64,000 nt of DNA, from NCBI GenBank assembly GCA_902168115.1, contig CABHPB010000063.1:1-64000 (forward strand), given 5' to 3'. The translations under genes and the position numbers were made by a program. The stretch comes from an uncultured Methylopila sp. GTDB taxonomy: Bacteria; Pseudomonadota; Alphaproteobacteria; Rhizobiales; Methylopilaceae. Each line of letters opens with the position of its first letter. Position 1 is the stretch's first letter. Below, piece after piece: positions 51,457-59,550 of this stretch. Below the pieces are notes generated by a model. That model did no database searches. It saw nothing but the letters and a program-made list of their open reading frames with translations, and was not told where the DNA came from.

Positions 51457-51641
51457 GCCGCGACCGCCTTCGCGCCGAAGCGCGAGCCTTCCGACGCACG
51501 CCACCACCTGTCCTTCAGCACGACGCCCTCCGAAACGATCTTGTTCGCGTCGGCCATGCGCTCGCCGACGACGTCGACATAGTCGAATTCGCCGTCGCGG
51601 ACAGTGAGCGCCGTCGCATCGCCGAACGATCCGACCCGCAT
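51453..51641 (-). CDS. Small hypothetical protein ahead of the RidA gene
   Basis: This 62-residue frame (MRVGSFGDATALTVRDGEFD, followed by YVDVVGERMADANKIVSEGV and a Trp-Trp pair) ends on a TGA shared with the GTG of the RidA gene. The residue pattern looks coding, but no family is recognised and it could be a remnant of a larger enzyme. The tight coupling is the main reason to keep it. Confidence 0.4.
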   Translation of the reverse strand: MRVGSFGDATALTVRDGEFDYVDVVGERMADANKIVSEGVVLKDRWWRASEGSRFGAKAVAA

Positions 51642-51691
51642 CGTCGCGGGGCGGCTCGTAGCTCAACCGCGAGTCGCGCCCGCGGCGGGCC

Positions 51692-52060
51692 TCAGGATTT
51701 GTCGACGCGGATCTTCAGCTGGTCGACGACCCAGAGCCAGCGGCCGTCGGGCTGCCGGCGCGCGATCTCGGCGGACACGGACGACGCGCCAGAGACCGCG
51801 CTGGTGAGCGCCAGTTCTCCCGCGCGCAGCGGCGCCAGAAGCCTCGGCGCCGGAAACTCCGACCGGCGTTCGAGCAGGTTCGCGTAGAACTGCCGGATCG
51901 CGCTGCGGCCGGTCGCCACCACCTCGCCCGCCGCTAGCACCGCGCCCTCTTCGTAAAGCCCTGCGAGGCCGTCGGCGTCATGGGCGTTGGCGAACTCCAG
52001 GAACAGCCGGGGAAGCTCGTCCGGTTCGCGCGCGAAGCGCATCGTCTCGTTGTCGTTCAT
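51692..52060 (-). CDS. SnoaL/NTF2-like fold protein
   Basis: The product has 122 residues with the SgcJ/YybH-type NTF2-like pattern: an N-terminal helix with LFLEFANAHDADGLAGLYEE, then GAVLAAGEVVATGRSAIRQF and the beta strands ending GRWLWVVDQLKI. Such proteins are small cone-fold isomerase-like or ligand-binding proteins. No catalytic assignment is possible. It is divergent from the PAS gene. Confidence 0.78.
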   Translation of the reverse strand: MNDNETMRFAREPDELPRLFLEFANAHDADGLAGLYEEGAVLAAGEVVATGRSAIRQFYANLLERRSEFPAPRLLAPLRAGELALTSAVSGASSVSAEIARRQPDGRWLWVVDQLKIRVDKS

Positions 52061-52274
52061 CGCTTGGCCTCCTCGTCGTGAATTTTCATTTTCTCGTTCG
52101 CAACGCCGCTTGACAGCACCCCGTTCTCTGGCATACCAAATACCACTCTGGCGGGCGCCAGAAAAGCGTTTGGCCGGTTCAGCCCGTGGACTCAGGTCCT
52201 GGCGGCCCAGCCGGTCAGATCGTGAACCTCGAGGGCGTCCGATCGGACGCGCATCAGCAGGGATCCGCGCACTG

Positions 52275-52736
52275 ATGGCTCAACCCATCGACTTCGCTGA
52301 TCTGGTCGCGACCGCAGGCGACGCCGTCGTCGTCGCGGACGCCTCCGGCGCGATCGTCGTCTGGAACGCCGCAGCGAAGCGCATCTTCGGATACAGCGAG
52401 GCGGAGGCGCTCGGTCGCTCGCTCGACATCATCACCCCGGAGCGGCATCGGCAGCGCCACTGGGACGGGTATGAGCGGTCGATGGAGACCGGCAAGACCC
52501 GGTACGGAAACGGCGAGCTCCTGAAGGTGCCCGCCACGCACAAGGACGGCCACGCGCTGTCGATCGCCTTCACCGTCGGCATGCTGTTCGACGCGGACGG
52601 CAAGACCGTCGGCGTCAGCGCGATCATCCGTGACGAGACCGACCGCTGGGCCCAGCAGCGCGAGGAGCGCAAGCGCATCTCGGAGCTGAAGGCTCAGGTC
52701 GAACGACTTCAGGCGTCGGCTCCGGCCGACGGCTAG
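52275..52736 (+). CDS. Single PAS-domain protein
   Basis: The product has 153 residues. One PAS domain spans about 8-120 with VADASGAIVVWNAAAKRIFG, YSEAEALGRSLDIITPERHR and GVSAIIRDETDRW. A short coiled coil closes the protein (EERKRISELKAQVERLQ). There is no kinase, cyclase or DNA-binding output, so it probably signals by protein contact. It lies 78 bases upstream of frc on the same strand and might be co-expressed with it. Confidence 0.85.
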   Translation: MAQPIDFADLVATAGDAVVVADASGAIVVWNAAAKRIFGYSEAEALGRSLDIITPERHRQRHWDGYERSMETGKTRYGNGELLKVPATHKDGHALSIAFTVGMLFDADGKTVGVSAIIRDETDRWAQQREERKRISELKAQVERLQASAPADG

Positions 52737-52814
52737 ACTGCGCAGTTCCCAAGACTTCCAAGAAAATCAACCCGCCAAACCAATCAAAGGGCGGGCTAGC
52801 GGAGAGAGACCAAG

Positions 52815-54065
52815 ATGAGCAAGCCGCTCGAAGGCATCAAGATCATCGATTTCACGCACGTCCAGGCGGGTCCCGCCTGCACGCAGCTGCTGGCATGGTT
52901 CGGCGCCGACGTGATCAAGGTCGAGCGCCCGGGCGCCGGCGACGTCACTCGCACCCAGCTGCGGCACGTCGAGGACGCCGACGCGCTCTACTTCACCATG
53001 CTGAACTCCAACAAGCGCTCGCTGACGCTCGACACCAAGACGCCGGAAGGCAAGGAAGTCCTTGAGAAGCTGATCAGGGAATCCGACGTCATGGTCGAGA
53101 ACTTCGGCCCCGGCGCGCTCGACCGCATGGGCTTCTCGTGGAAGCGCATCCAGGAGCTCAACGAGGGCATGATCCTCGCCTCGGTGAAGGGCTTCTCGGA
53201 CGGCCATCACTACGAGGACCTGAAGGTCTACGAGAACGTCGCGCAGTGCGCGGGCGGCGCCGCCTCGACCACCGGCTTCTGGGACGGCCCCCCCACCGTG
53301 TCGGCCGCGGCCCTCGGCGACTCGAACACCGGCATGCACCTCGCGATCGGCATCCTGACCGCGCTTCATCAGAAGAATAAGACCGGCAAGGGCCAGAAGG
53401 TCGCCGTGTCGATGCAGGACTCGGTGCTGAACCTCTGCCGCGTCAAGCTGCGCGACCAGCAGCGCCTCGACGCCCTCGGCTACCTCGAGGAGTACCCGCA
53501 GTACCCGCATGGCGAGTTCTCGGACGTGGTTCCGCGCGGCGGCAACGCCGGCGGCGGCGGCCAGCCGGGCTGGGTGCTGAAGTGCAAGGGCTGGGAGACC
53601 GACCCGAACGCCTACATCTACTTCACGATCCAGGGCCATGCCTGGGCCCCGATCTGCAAGGCGCTCGGCCGCGAGGAGTGGATCGAGGATCCGGCCTACA
53701 ACACGCCGCGCGCCCGCCAGGACAAGATCATGGACATCTTCGCCATCATCGAGGACTGGCTGAAGGACAAGACCAAGTTCGAGGCGGTCGACATCCTGCG
53801 CAAGTTCGACATCCCGTGCTCGCCGGTGCTGTCGATGAAGGAGATCGCCGAGGATCCGTCGCTGCGCGCCAGCGGCACCGTCGTCGAGGTCCCGCATCCG
53901 AAACTCGGCAAGTATCTGACCGTCGGAAGCCCGATCAAGTTCTCCGACATGCAGGTCGAGGTGAAGGCCTCGCCGCTGCTCGGCGAGCACACCGACGAGG
54001 TCCTGCGCGACCTCGGCTACACTGACCAGCAGATCGAGATGCTGCACCAGAACCGCGCGGTCTGA
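52815..54065 (+). CDS. frc: Formyl-CoA:oxalate CoA-transferase
   Basis: Frc moves CoA from formyl-CoA to oxalate, giving oxalyl-CoA and formate. The 416-residue class III CoA-transferase has [70 protein letters not shown] and the catalytic aspartate in [17 protein letters not shown] (about residue 170). The glycine-rich loop [12 protein letters not shown] marks true Frc rather than other CAIB enzymes. GGAGAG precedes the ATG. Oxalyl-CoA decarboxylase, its usual partner, is absent from the window; oxlT lies 2.3 kb downstream. A strong terminator ends the gene. Confidence 0.94.
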   Translation: MSKPLEGIKIIDFTHVQAGPACTQLLAWFGADVIKVERPGAGDVTRTQLRHVEDADALYFTMLNSNKRSLTLDTKTPEGKEVLEKLIRESDVMVENFGPGALDRMGFSWKRIQELNEGMILASVKGFSDGHHYEDLKVYENVAQCAGGAASTTGFWDGPPTVSAAALGDSNTGMHLAIGILTALHQKNKTGKGQKVAVSMQDSVLNLCRVKLRDQQRLDALGYLEEYPQYPHGEFSDVVPRGGNAGGGGQPGWVLKCKGWETDPNAYIYFTIQGHAWAPICKALGREEWIEDPAYNTPRARQDKIMDIFAIIEDWLKDKTKFEAVDILRKFDIPCSPVLSMKEIAEDPSLRASGTVVEVPHPKLGKYLTVGSPIKFSDMQVEVKASPLLGEHTDEVLRDLGYTDQQIEMLHQNRAV

Positions 54066-54087
54066 GCGGACACCATACTTCAGACCC

Positions 54088-54125
54088 ACGGCGGCGCGCG
54101 TCTCCCTGCGCGCCGCCGTTTTTTC
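54088..54125 (+). terminator. Rho-independent terminator of frc
   Basis: A 12-base perfect stem (ACGGCGGCGCGC with its complement) and an eight-base loop are followed by a run of T residues (54119-54125). It begins 23 bases after the frc stop. Confidence 0.9.
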
Positions 54126-54178
54126 TTTCGTCCGATGGCTTCCGTCGCGCCGGCGTGCCAAAGCACGCCCGCCTTTAC

Positions 54179-54198
54179 GCCTGATCGAACGATCAGGC
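54179..54198. promoter_or_regulatory. Perfect palindrome upstream of the HPP-family gene
   Basis: GCCTGATCG-AA-CGATCAGGC is a perfect 20-base dyad 70 bases before the HPP gene start. A second small hairpin, GGCGTGC/GCACGCC (54152-54158 and 54163-54169), stands just upstream. The larger dyad is operator-like. Confidence 0.4.
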
Positions 54199-54267
54199 TG
54201 CCAACCTGGCCGGACATTTCGATCGTGGAGCACGCCCGCGAACAGCGGGCCTGCCGAGGCTGCGCCC

Positions 54268-55428
54268 ATGACCTCCGCATTCCTCCGTCGCCTCATCCCT
54301 GAACTCATGCCTGTCGGCCCCCGCGAGCGGATCCGCTCGGCGCTCGGCGCGCTGATCGGAGTTCTCGGCACCGGCGTGATCAGCCATGCGGCCGTCGGCG
54401 ACGGCGCCTCGGTTCCGGCGATGATCGCCCCGATGGGCGCCTCGGCGGTGCTGCTGTTCGCAGCGCCCGCAAGTCCCCTCGCCCAGCCCTGGTCGATCCT
54501 CGGCGGCAACCTGTTCGCGGCCGTGGTCGGCGTGACGGCCGCCCGGTTCGTGCCCGATCCTTACGTCGCCGCCGGAATCGCCATCGGCGTCGCCATCGCC
54601 CTGATGATGGCGTTCAAATGCCTTCATCCACCGAGCGGCGCCGTCGCGCTGACCGCCGTTCTCGGCGGCCCCGCGATCACCCATCTCGGCTACGACTTCG
54701 TCGTCTGGCCGGTGCTCGCGAACTCCGCCGTGATCCTCGGCGTGGCGCTCGTCTTCAACAATCTCACCGGCCGGCCCTATCCGCATCCGCACGCGCAGCA
54801 CACGGCCGGCCCGGCCGAAGGTCCCCGCTCGGCGCAGGACGCCCTCGCCGCCGCGGACATCGACGCGGCGCTCGCGAATTTCGGACAGTTGCTCGACGTC
54901 GAGCGAGGCGACCTCGAGGCCATCCTGAGGGACGCGCAGCTCCGCGCCTACGCCCGCCGCTCGGGCCTGACGGTCTGCGGAGAGATCATGTCGCGCGATG
55001 CCATCGCGATCGCGCCGCAAGCCCCGATGAAGGAGGCGCTCGAGCTTCTGCGGCGCCACCACATCAAGGCGCTTCCCGTCACCGACGAGACCAGCAAGGT
55101 GCTCGGGATCGTCACGCAGACCGACCTGCTCGACAAGGCCGTCTGGGGCGCGCTCGGCCCGCGGCTCGGGTTCCGGACGCGCGTGCGGCTCACCCTGACC
55201 CGCATTCGCGCGCCTCACGGCGCAGTCGAGGACATCATGACCACCTCGGTCCTGACGGTCCGCGCCGAGACGCCCGTCGTCGACGCCATTCTCGCCATGT
55301 CGCAGACCGGGCTTCACCACCTGCCGGTCGTCGACGACGGCGGGCGGCTCGTCGGCATCGTGGCGCAGACGGACGTGGTGTCCGCGCTGCTGGCGGACGG
55401 CGCCAAGGCCACGGCGCTGGCCGCGTGA
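54268..55428 (+). CDS. HPP-family membrane protein with two CBS domains
   Basis: The product has 386 residues. The N-terminal 170 form the HPP membrane domain with four to five spans and the name-giving motif AFKCLHPPSGAVALTAVLGG. A linker leads to a CBS pair: CGEIMSRDAIAIAPQAPMKE, HHIKALPVTDETSKVLGIVT, VEDIMTTSVLTVRAETPVVD and TGLHHLPVVDDGGRLVGIV. HPP proteins are linked to nitrite or other small-ion transport, and CBS pairs sense adenine nucleotides. The stop overlaps the next gene's GTG (GTGA). Confidence 0.9.
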   Translation: MTSAFLRRLIPELMPVGPRERIRSALGALIGVLGTGVISHAAVGDGASVPAMIAPMGASAVLLFAAPASPLAQPWSILGGNLFAAVVGVTAARFVPDPYVAAGIAIGVAIALMMAFKCLHPPSGAVALTAVLGGPAITHLGYDFVVWPVLANSAVILGVALVFNNLTGRPYPHPHAQHTAGPAEGPRSAQDALAAADIDAALANFGQLLDVERGDLEAILRDAQLRAYARRSGLTVCGEIMSRDAIAIAPQAPMKEALELLRRHHIKALPVTDETSKVLGIVTQTDLLDKAVWGALGPRLGFRTRVRLTLTRIRAPHGAVEDIMTTSVLTVRAETPVVDAILAMSQTGLHHLPVVDDGGRLVGIVAQTDVVSALLADGAKATALAA

Positions 55429-56117
55429 TCGACGCTCACCTCGCAGGGCGGCTCGACTTCGTCCATCGCCTGCCGGTGAAGCCGCCGCTCGCGGCCGGGC
55501 GGCACGAACTCGGTCTGTTCGACGAACGGGACGCCGTGCTGGTCGTCCCCGCCGGCGTCCAGCCGCGCACGCCGACCCCGTTGATGGTGCTTTTCCACGG
55601 CGGGGGAGGAAGCGCGGACAAGATCCTGCCGATGATGCAGGATCTGGCGCAGGCCCGAGGCTTCCTGCTGCTCGCGCCGCAATCGCTGTTTCCGACCTGG
55701 GACATCGTCATCGCCGGGAACGGTCCGGACCGCGAACGGCTGGACGTCGCGCTCGCCGAAGTCGCCTCGCGGTTCCTGCTCGACCCGGCGCATGTCGCCT
55801 TCGCCGGGCATTCGGACGGAGGCAGCTACACGCTCTCCCTCGGGCCGACCAACGGCCACTTCGTGACGCACATGATCGTCTCGTCCGCCGGCTTCATGTC
55901 GATCCACATGCAGTCCGGCGCGCCGCAGATCTTCATCTCGCACGGGACCAACGACGAGCAGATCCCGATCGACCGGAGCGCCCGCGTTCACGCCGCCAAG
56001 CTCGAGGCGGCGGGGTATGATGTCACCTATGTCGAGCATGACGGCCCGCACGCATGGCGGCCGGATATCGCCCGGCAGGCCGTCGACTTCTTCCTCGGCC
56101 CCGCCAGCTACTGCTGA
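55425..56117 (+). CDS. Alpha/beta hydrolase (esterase/phospholipase-carboxylesterase type)
   Basis: This 230-residue serine hydrolase shows the oxyanion segment LMVLFHGGGGSADKILPMMQ, the nucleophile elbow VAFAGHSDGGSYTLSLG, the aspartate region FISHGTNDEQIP and the catalytic histidine in VEHDGPHAW. The pattern is close to small carboxylesterase/phospholipase or PHB-depolymerase-like hydrolases. The GTG start overlaps the HPP gene stop. The C-terminus ends with a free cysteine. The substrate is unknown. Confidence 0.85.
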   Translation: MIDAHLAGRLDFVHRLPVKPPLAAGRHELGLFDERDAVLVVPAGVQPRTPTPLMVLFHGGGGSADKILPMMQDLAQARGFLLLAPQSLFPTWDIVIAGNGPDRERLDVALAEVASRFLLDPAHVAFAGHSDGGSYTLSLGPTNGHFVTHMIVSSAGFMSIHMQSGAPQIFISHGTNDEQIPIDRSARVHAAKLEAAGYDVTYVEHDGPHAWRPDIARQAVDFFLGPASYC

Positions 56118-56217
56118 GCACGGCCCCAGTGGCCGGGCGTCGGTCCCTGCTAAATCATTGGTCTATCAAACGATTGTCAGGCGCTCGTCGCCCTGGATCG
56201 CGCCATAATTTTGCGCG

Positions 56218-56256
56218 ATCACGCAAGCTCGACCAATAATCACGCACCGATCACGC
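56218..56256 (+). promoter_or_regulatory. Helically phased ATCACGC direct repeats upstream of oxlT
   Basis: ATCACGC occurs at 56218-56224, 56239-56245 and 56250-56256, with starts spaced 21 and 11 bases apart (two and one helical turns). The array lies 120-158 bases before the oxlT start, in a comparatively AT-rich leader. It is a plausible cooperative binding site for an activator of oxalate uptake. Confidence 0.4.
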
Positions 56257-56375
56257 GTCGGTGAACATTTTGCTTGCAATTCCTCCCGACGGGGCGCAGC
56301 TTCTGGCATGCCTAATGCCAGAAGGCGCTGAAGCGCCCGCGCACCGCATACGGAAACGCACAAGGGTGGAGAAAT

Positions 56376-57692
56376 ATGAGCACTGAGCTTGCCGCCGGGC
56401 CGTCCGGCGAACGCGTCAGCGACGGCTATCGCTGGACGCAGCTCGCCGTAGGCGTGCTGTGCATGGTGATGATCGCGAACCTCCAGTACGGCTGGACGTT
56501 CTTCGTCACCGACATTCAGAAGACCTTCGGCTGGGATCGCTCGGCGATCCAGTGGGCCTTCACGCTGTTCGTCCTGTTCGAGACCTGGCTCGTGCCGGTC
56601 GAAGGCTGGTTCGTCGACCGCTACGGCCCACGCTCGGTCGTCATGTTCGGCGGCCTGCTGTGCGGTATCGGCTGGGTCGTCAACGGCTACGCCACCTCGC
56701 TCGGCGGCTTCTATCTCGGCCAGATCATCGCCGGCATCGGCGCTGGCGCGGTCTACGGCACCTGCGTCGGCAACGCCCTGAAGTGGTTCCCGGACAAGCG
56801 CGGCCTCGCCGCCGGCATCACCGCCGCCGGCTTCGGCGCGGGCGCGGCGCTGACCGTCGCCCCGATCCAGTCGATGATCGCGAATTCGGGCTTCCAGGCC
56901 GCCTTCATCAACTTCGGCATCGGCCAAGCCGTCGTCATCATGATCGCCTGCCTGTTCCTCGTCGCCCCGCGCGCCGGCCAGGTCCCGCTGCCGGTCGTCA
57001 AAGCCAACCTCGTGCAGACGCGCAAGGACTACGGACCGGGCGCCGTGCTGAAGCACCCGATCTTCTGGCTGATGTACTTCATGTTCGTCATCGTCGGCGC
57101 CGGCGGCCTGATGATCACCGCCAACCTGAAGCCGATCGCCGCCGACTTCCACATCGACAAGATCGACGTCACCCTGGTCGGCCTGACCATGACGACGGTC
57201 ACCTTCGCCGCCACCATCGACCGCATCCTCAACGGCCTGACCCGTCCCTTCTTCGGCTGGGTCTCGGACAAGATCGGCCGCGAGAACACCATGTTCATCG
57301 CGTTCGGCTTCGAGGGCGTCGGCATCTATCTGCTCTACCTCTACGGCCACGACCCGCTGCTGTTCGTCATCCTGACGGGCCTCGTGTTCTTCGCCTGGGG
57401 CGAGATCTACTCGCTGTTCCCTTCGACCTGCACGGACACGTTCGGCTCGAAGTTCGCGGCGACGAACGCCGGCCTGCTCTACACAGCCAAGGGCACCGCG
57501 GCGCTGCTGGTGCCGTTCGCCAACACGCTGCAGCAGTCGACCGGCACCTGGGACTCGGTGTTCCTGGTCGCGGCGGGCGCCAATATCCTCGCCTCGCTGC
57601 TCGCGATCACCGTGCTGAAGCCCTGGCGGCGCTCCGTCGTCGCCGGCGCCGAGGCCGAGGTCTCCCAGTCGGCGGCCGTCCGCGCCGCCTGA
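56376..57692 (+). CDS. oxlT: Oxalate/formate antiporter, MFS family
   Basis: The 438-residue, twelve-helix major-facilitator protein resembles OxlT: RWTQLAVGVLCMVMIANLQY, GWTFFVTDIQKTFGWDRSAI, the MFS loop WFVDRYGPRSVVMFGG, GTCVGNALKWFPDKRGLAAG, and RPFFGWVSDKIGRENTMFI in the second half. It exchanges external oxalate for internal formate. GGTGGAG precedes ATG 56376. Together with frc and the fds formate dehydrogenase it supports oxalate catabolism. A strong hairpin terminator follows. Confidence 0.9.
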   Translation: MSTELAAGPSGERVSDGYRWTQLAVGVLCMVMIANLQYGWTFFVTDIQKTFGWDRSAIQWAFTLFVLFETWLVPVEGWFVDRYGPRSVVMFGGLLCGIGWVVNGYATSLGGFYLGQIIAGIGAGAVYGTCVGNALKWFPDKRGLAAGITAAGFGAGAALTVAPIQSMIANSGFQAAFINFGIGQAVVIMIACLFLVAPRAGQVPLPVVKANLVQTRKDYGPGAVLKHPIFWLMYFMFVIVGAGGLMITANLKPIAADFHIDKIDVTLVGLTMTTVTFAATIDRILNGLTRPFFGWVSDKIGRENTMFIAFGFEGVGIYLLYLYGHDPLLFVILTGLVFFAWGEIYSLFPSTCTDTFGSKFAATNAGLLYTAKGTAALLVPFANTLQQSTGTWDSVFLVAAGANILASLLAITVLKPWRRSVVAGAEAEVSQSAAVRAA

Positions 57693-57727
57693 TCCGGCGC
57701 GCCCCTCGCGGCGCAGGAGACGACGAC

Positions 57728-57767
57728 AAAAAAGCGCCCGGCGGTTTCGCCGGGCGCTTTTTCTTTT
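57728..57767. terminator. Bidirectional terminator after oxlT
   Basis: The stem GCGCCCGGCG / CGCCGGGCGC (57734-57743 and 57748-57757), loop GTTT, is flanked by six A residues to the left and T-runs to the right. It separates oxlT from the convergent 60-residue gene. Confidence 0.9.
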
Positions 57768-57786
57768 TCGATCCGTTCTGGGCGGA

Positions 57787-57969
57787 TCAAGCCTTTGCGA
57801 GCGCCTCCAGCTCCTCGAGCGTCAGGATCCAGCCGTCCTCGCCCGCGATCGTCACGCCGATCGTGTCCTTCGTCTTCACGCCGCGCGCCAGAAGCAGGGC
57901 GTCCAGCACGGACGGAGCGACTGTCGCGACCGGTCCATCCTCCGCGTCGACGAAGACTGTGTAGGACAT
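57787..57969 (-). CDS. Small hypothetical acidic protein
   Basis: The 60-residue protein begins MSYTVFVDAEDGPVATVAPS and ends with a helix (GWILTLEELEALAKA). Its beta-rich first half and acidic charge look like a compact folded domain, but no family is recognised. GGAGACG lies correctly before ATG 57969. It is convergent with oxlT and divergent from the 91-residue gene. Confidence 0.55.
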   Translation of the reverse strand: MSYTVFVDAEDGPVATVAPSVLDALLLARGVKTKDTIGVTIAGEDGWILTLEELEALAKA

Positions 57970-58090
57970 TTGCGTCTCCATGGATGTGCGGTCTTGAACG
58001 GCCGCTGCGGCCAACCAACCGCCGACGCGGTAATTCGTTCCGTCACTGACCTGTGATTCTGCACGGGCGGAGCCGGCCCGCGTTCGGCGG

Positions 58091-58135
58091 TACGTCGACC
58101 CTGTGCGCGCTTACGTCGCGCTACGTGGTTCTACG
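58091..58135 (+). promoter_or_regulatory. Helically phased TACGT direct repeats
   Basis: TACGT occurs at 58091, 58112 and 58122, followed by TACGG at 58132. The spacings are 21, 10 and 10 bases, i.e. one face of the helix. The array lies 36-80 bases before the ATG at 58172 (76-120 before 58211), the position of an activator site. The regulator is unknown. Confidence 0.45.
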
Positions 58136-58210
58136 GAGATACAGCACAATGAACTCAGCCGATAATTCACGATGCGGGCTGTGAGTTTCGGCACGAGCGG
58201 GGCTACAGTA

Positions 58211-58486
58211 ATGAGCGTAAACGCCGGTAAGGTGGTGCACCGGCTTCCGAGTGGTCATCTGATCGTTTTTTCTCACGACAGAGGCTACGCAGTCGTCGTG
58301 TGCGACAAGTACTTCAGGCCGAACGTCCTCGATCTCGTCGAGGCCGATTGGGATCGTCCGGACGAGCAATCGATCGATTTTTCCGGCAAGCGCTGCCAGT
58401 TCGCGGTGCTCGAGAATTGCCGCGACCTCGTTTCGGCGCTCTCGAAGGCGCGGCAGTTCGAGCGGCAACTCGCCGTCAGCGCCTGA
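58211..58486 (+). CDS. Small hypothetical protein downstream of phased repeats
   Basis: The product has 91 residues with SVNAGKVVHRLPSGHLIVFS, VVVCDKYFRPNVLDLVEADW and a C-terminal helix (LVSALSKARQFERQLAVSA). It contains three cysteines and no signal peptide or membrane segment. No known family is recognised. ATG 58211 is chosen, but ATG 58172 is also in frame. A strong terminator follows. Confidence 0.5.
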   Translation: MSVNAGKVVHRLPSGHLIVFSHDRGYAVVVCDKYFRPNVLDLVEADWDRPDEQSIDFSGKRCQFAVLENCRDLVSALSKARQFERQLAVSA

Positions 58487-58522
58487 AGGCTCTGACGGGT
58501 CGCCATCCTGAGAGGAATAAAA

Positions 58523-58556
58523 AGCGGCGGCCGGGTCTCCCCGGCCGCCGCTTTGG
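58523..58556. terminator. Terminator between convergent genes
   Basis: A 13-base perfect stem (AGCGGCGGCCGGG and its complement) with a four-base loop is flanked by AAAAA on the left and TT on the right. It separates the small 91-residue gene from the BKACE gene. Confidence 0.85.
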
Positions 58557-58582
58557 CGTTTTCGCGATGTGTCGGTCGATGT

Positions 58583-59515
58583 TCAGAACGCGACGCGATC
58601 CCCACCCTTCAGCGCCAGCATCTCGCGCGCCTCGTCCGGGGTCGCGACGTCGCAGCCGAGTCCCTCGATCAGCGTGCGCGCGAGCCGCACCTGCTCGGCG
58701 TTGGTCTCGGCCAGCTTGCCGGGTCCGGCCCACAGGCTGTCCTCCAGCCCGACACGGACGTTGCCGCCCATCGCGATCGCCATGGCGGCGATCCGCATCT
58801 GGCTGGAGCCTGCGCCGAGCACCGACCATCTGTAGTTATCGCCGAACAGCCGGTCGGCGGTCCGCTTCATGTGGGCGACGTCGTCGGGATGGGCGCCGAT
58901 GCCGCCCTGCAGTCCGAACACGGTCTGGATGAACAGCGGCGCCTTCACCAGCCCGCGGTCGTAAAAATACTTGAGATTGTAGAGGTGCGCGGTGTCGTAG
59001 CACTCGAACTCGAAGCGCGTGTCGTTGCCGGCGCAGGTGGTCAGCACGTGCTCGATCTGACCGAAGGTGTTGCGGAAGATGATGTCCTTGTTGGACAGGT
59101 AGGTCCGCTCCCACTCGTGCTTCAGGCTGTCGCCGAAGCGGTCGAGCATGCCGAACAGGCCGAAGTTCATCGAGCCGAGATTGAGCGAGGCGACTTCCGG
59201 AGCGAAGGTCGCCGCCGGCTTCACGCGCTCCTCGATCGACATGGTCGGCGCGCCGCCGGTGGTGAGGTTCACCACCACGTTCGAGCGCTGCTTGATGACG
59301 GGCAGGAACTTCGCGAAGGCTTCCGGCGTCTGGTCCGGCTCGCCGTTCTGCGGGTTGCGCGCATGGAGATGCACGATCGCTGCGCCCGCCTCGGCCGCGC
59401 CGATGGCGGCCTCTGCGATCTCCTGCGGCGTCACCGGCAGGTGCGGCGACATGCTGGGCGTGTGGATCGCGCCGGTCACGGCGCAGGTGATGATGACTTT
59501 CCGTCGGGCGGCCAT
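58583..59515 (-). CDS. BKACE-family beta-keto acid cleavage enzyme (DUF849)
   Basis: The 310-residue TIM-barrel enzyme cleaves beta-keto acids with acetyl-CoA to give acetoacetate and a CoA ester, as in lysine or carnitine degradation. Motifs include IITCAVTGAIHTPSMSPHLP, the zinc-site AGAAIVHLHARNPQNGEPDQ, NVVVNLTTGGAP, ASLNLGSMNFG and GGNVRVGLEDSLWAGPG. ATG 59515 begins the conserved region. It is the third gene of the GntR-linked unit, 35 bases after the MFS gene. The keto acid is not known. Confidence 0.92.
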   Translation of the reverse strand: MAARRKVIITCAVTGAIHTPSMSPHLPVTPQEIAEAAIGAAEAGAAIVHLHARNPQNGEPDQTPEAFAKFLPVIKQRSNVVVNLTTGGAPTMSIEERVKPAATFAPEVASLNLGSMNFGLFGMLDRFGDSLKHEWERTYLSNKDIIFRNTFGQIEHVLTTCAGNDTRFEFECYDTAHLYNLKYFYDRGLVKAPLFIQTVFGLQGGIGAHPDDVAHMKRTADRLFGDNYRWSVLGAGSSQMRIAAMAIAMGGNVRVGLEDSLWAGPGKLAETNAEQVRLARTLIEGLGCDVATPDEAREMLALKGGDRVAF

Positions 59516-59550
59516 GGGATTGGCTCCGTGAACTGATGCGTTTTGGTCGG

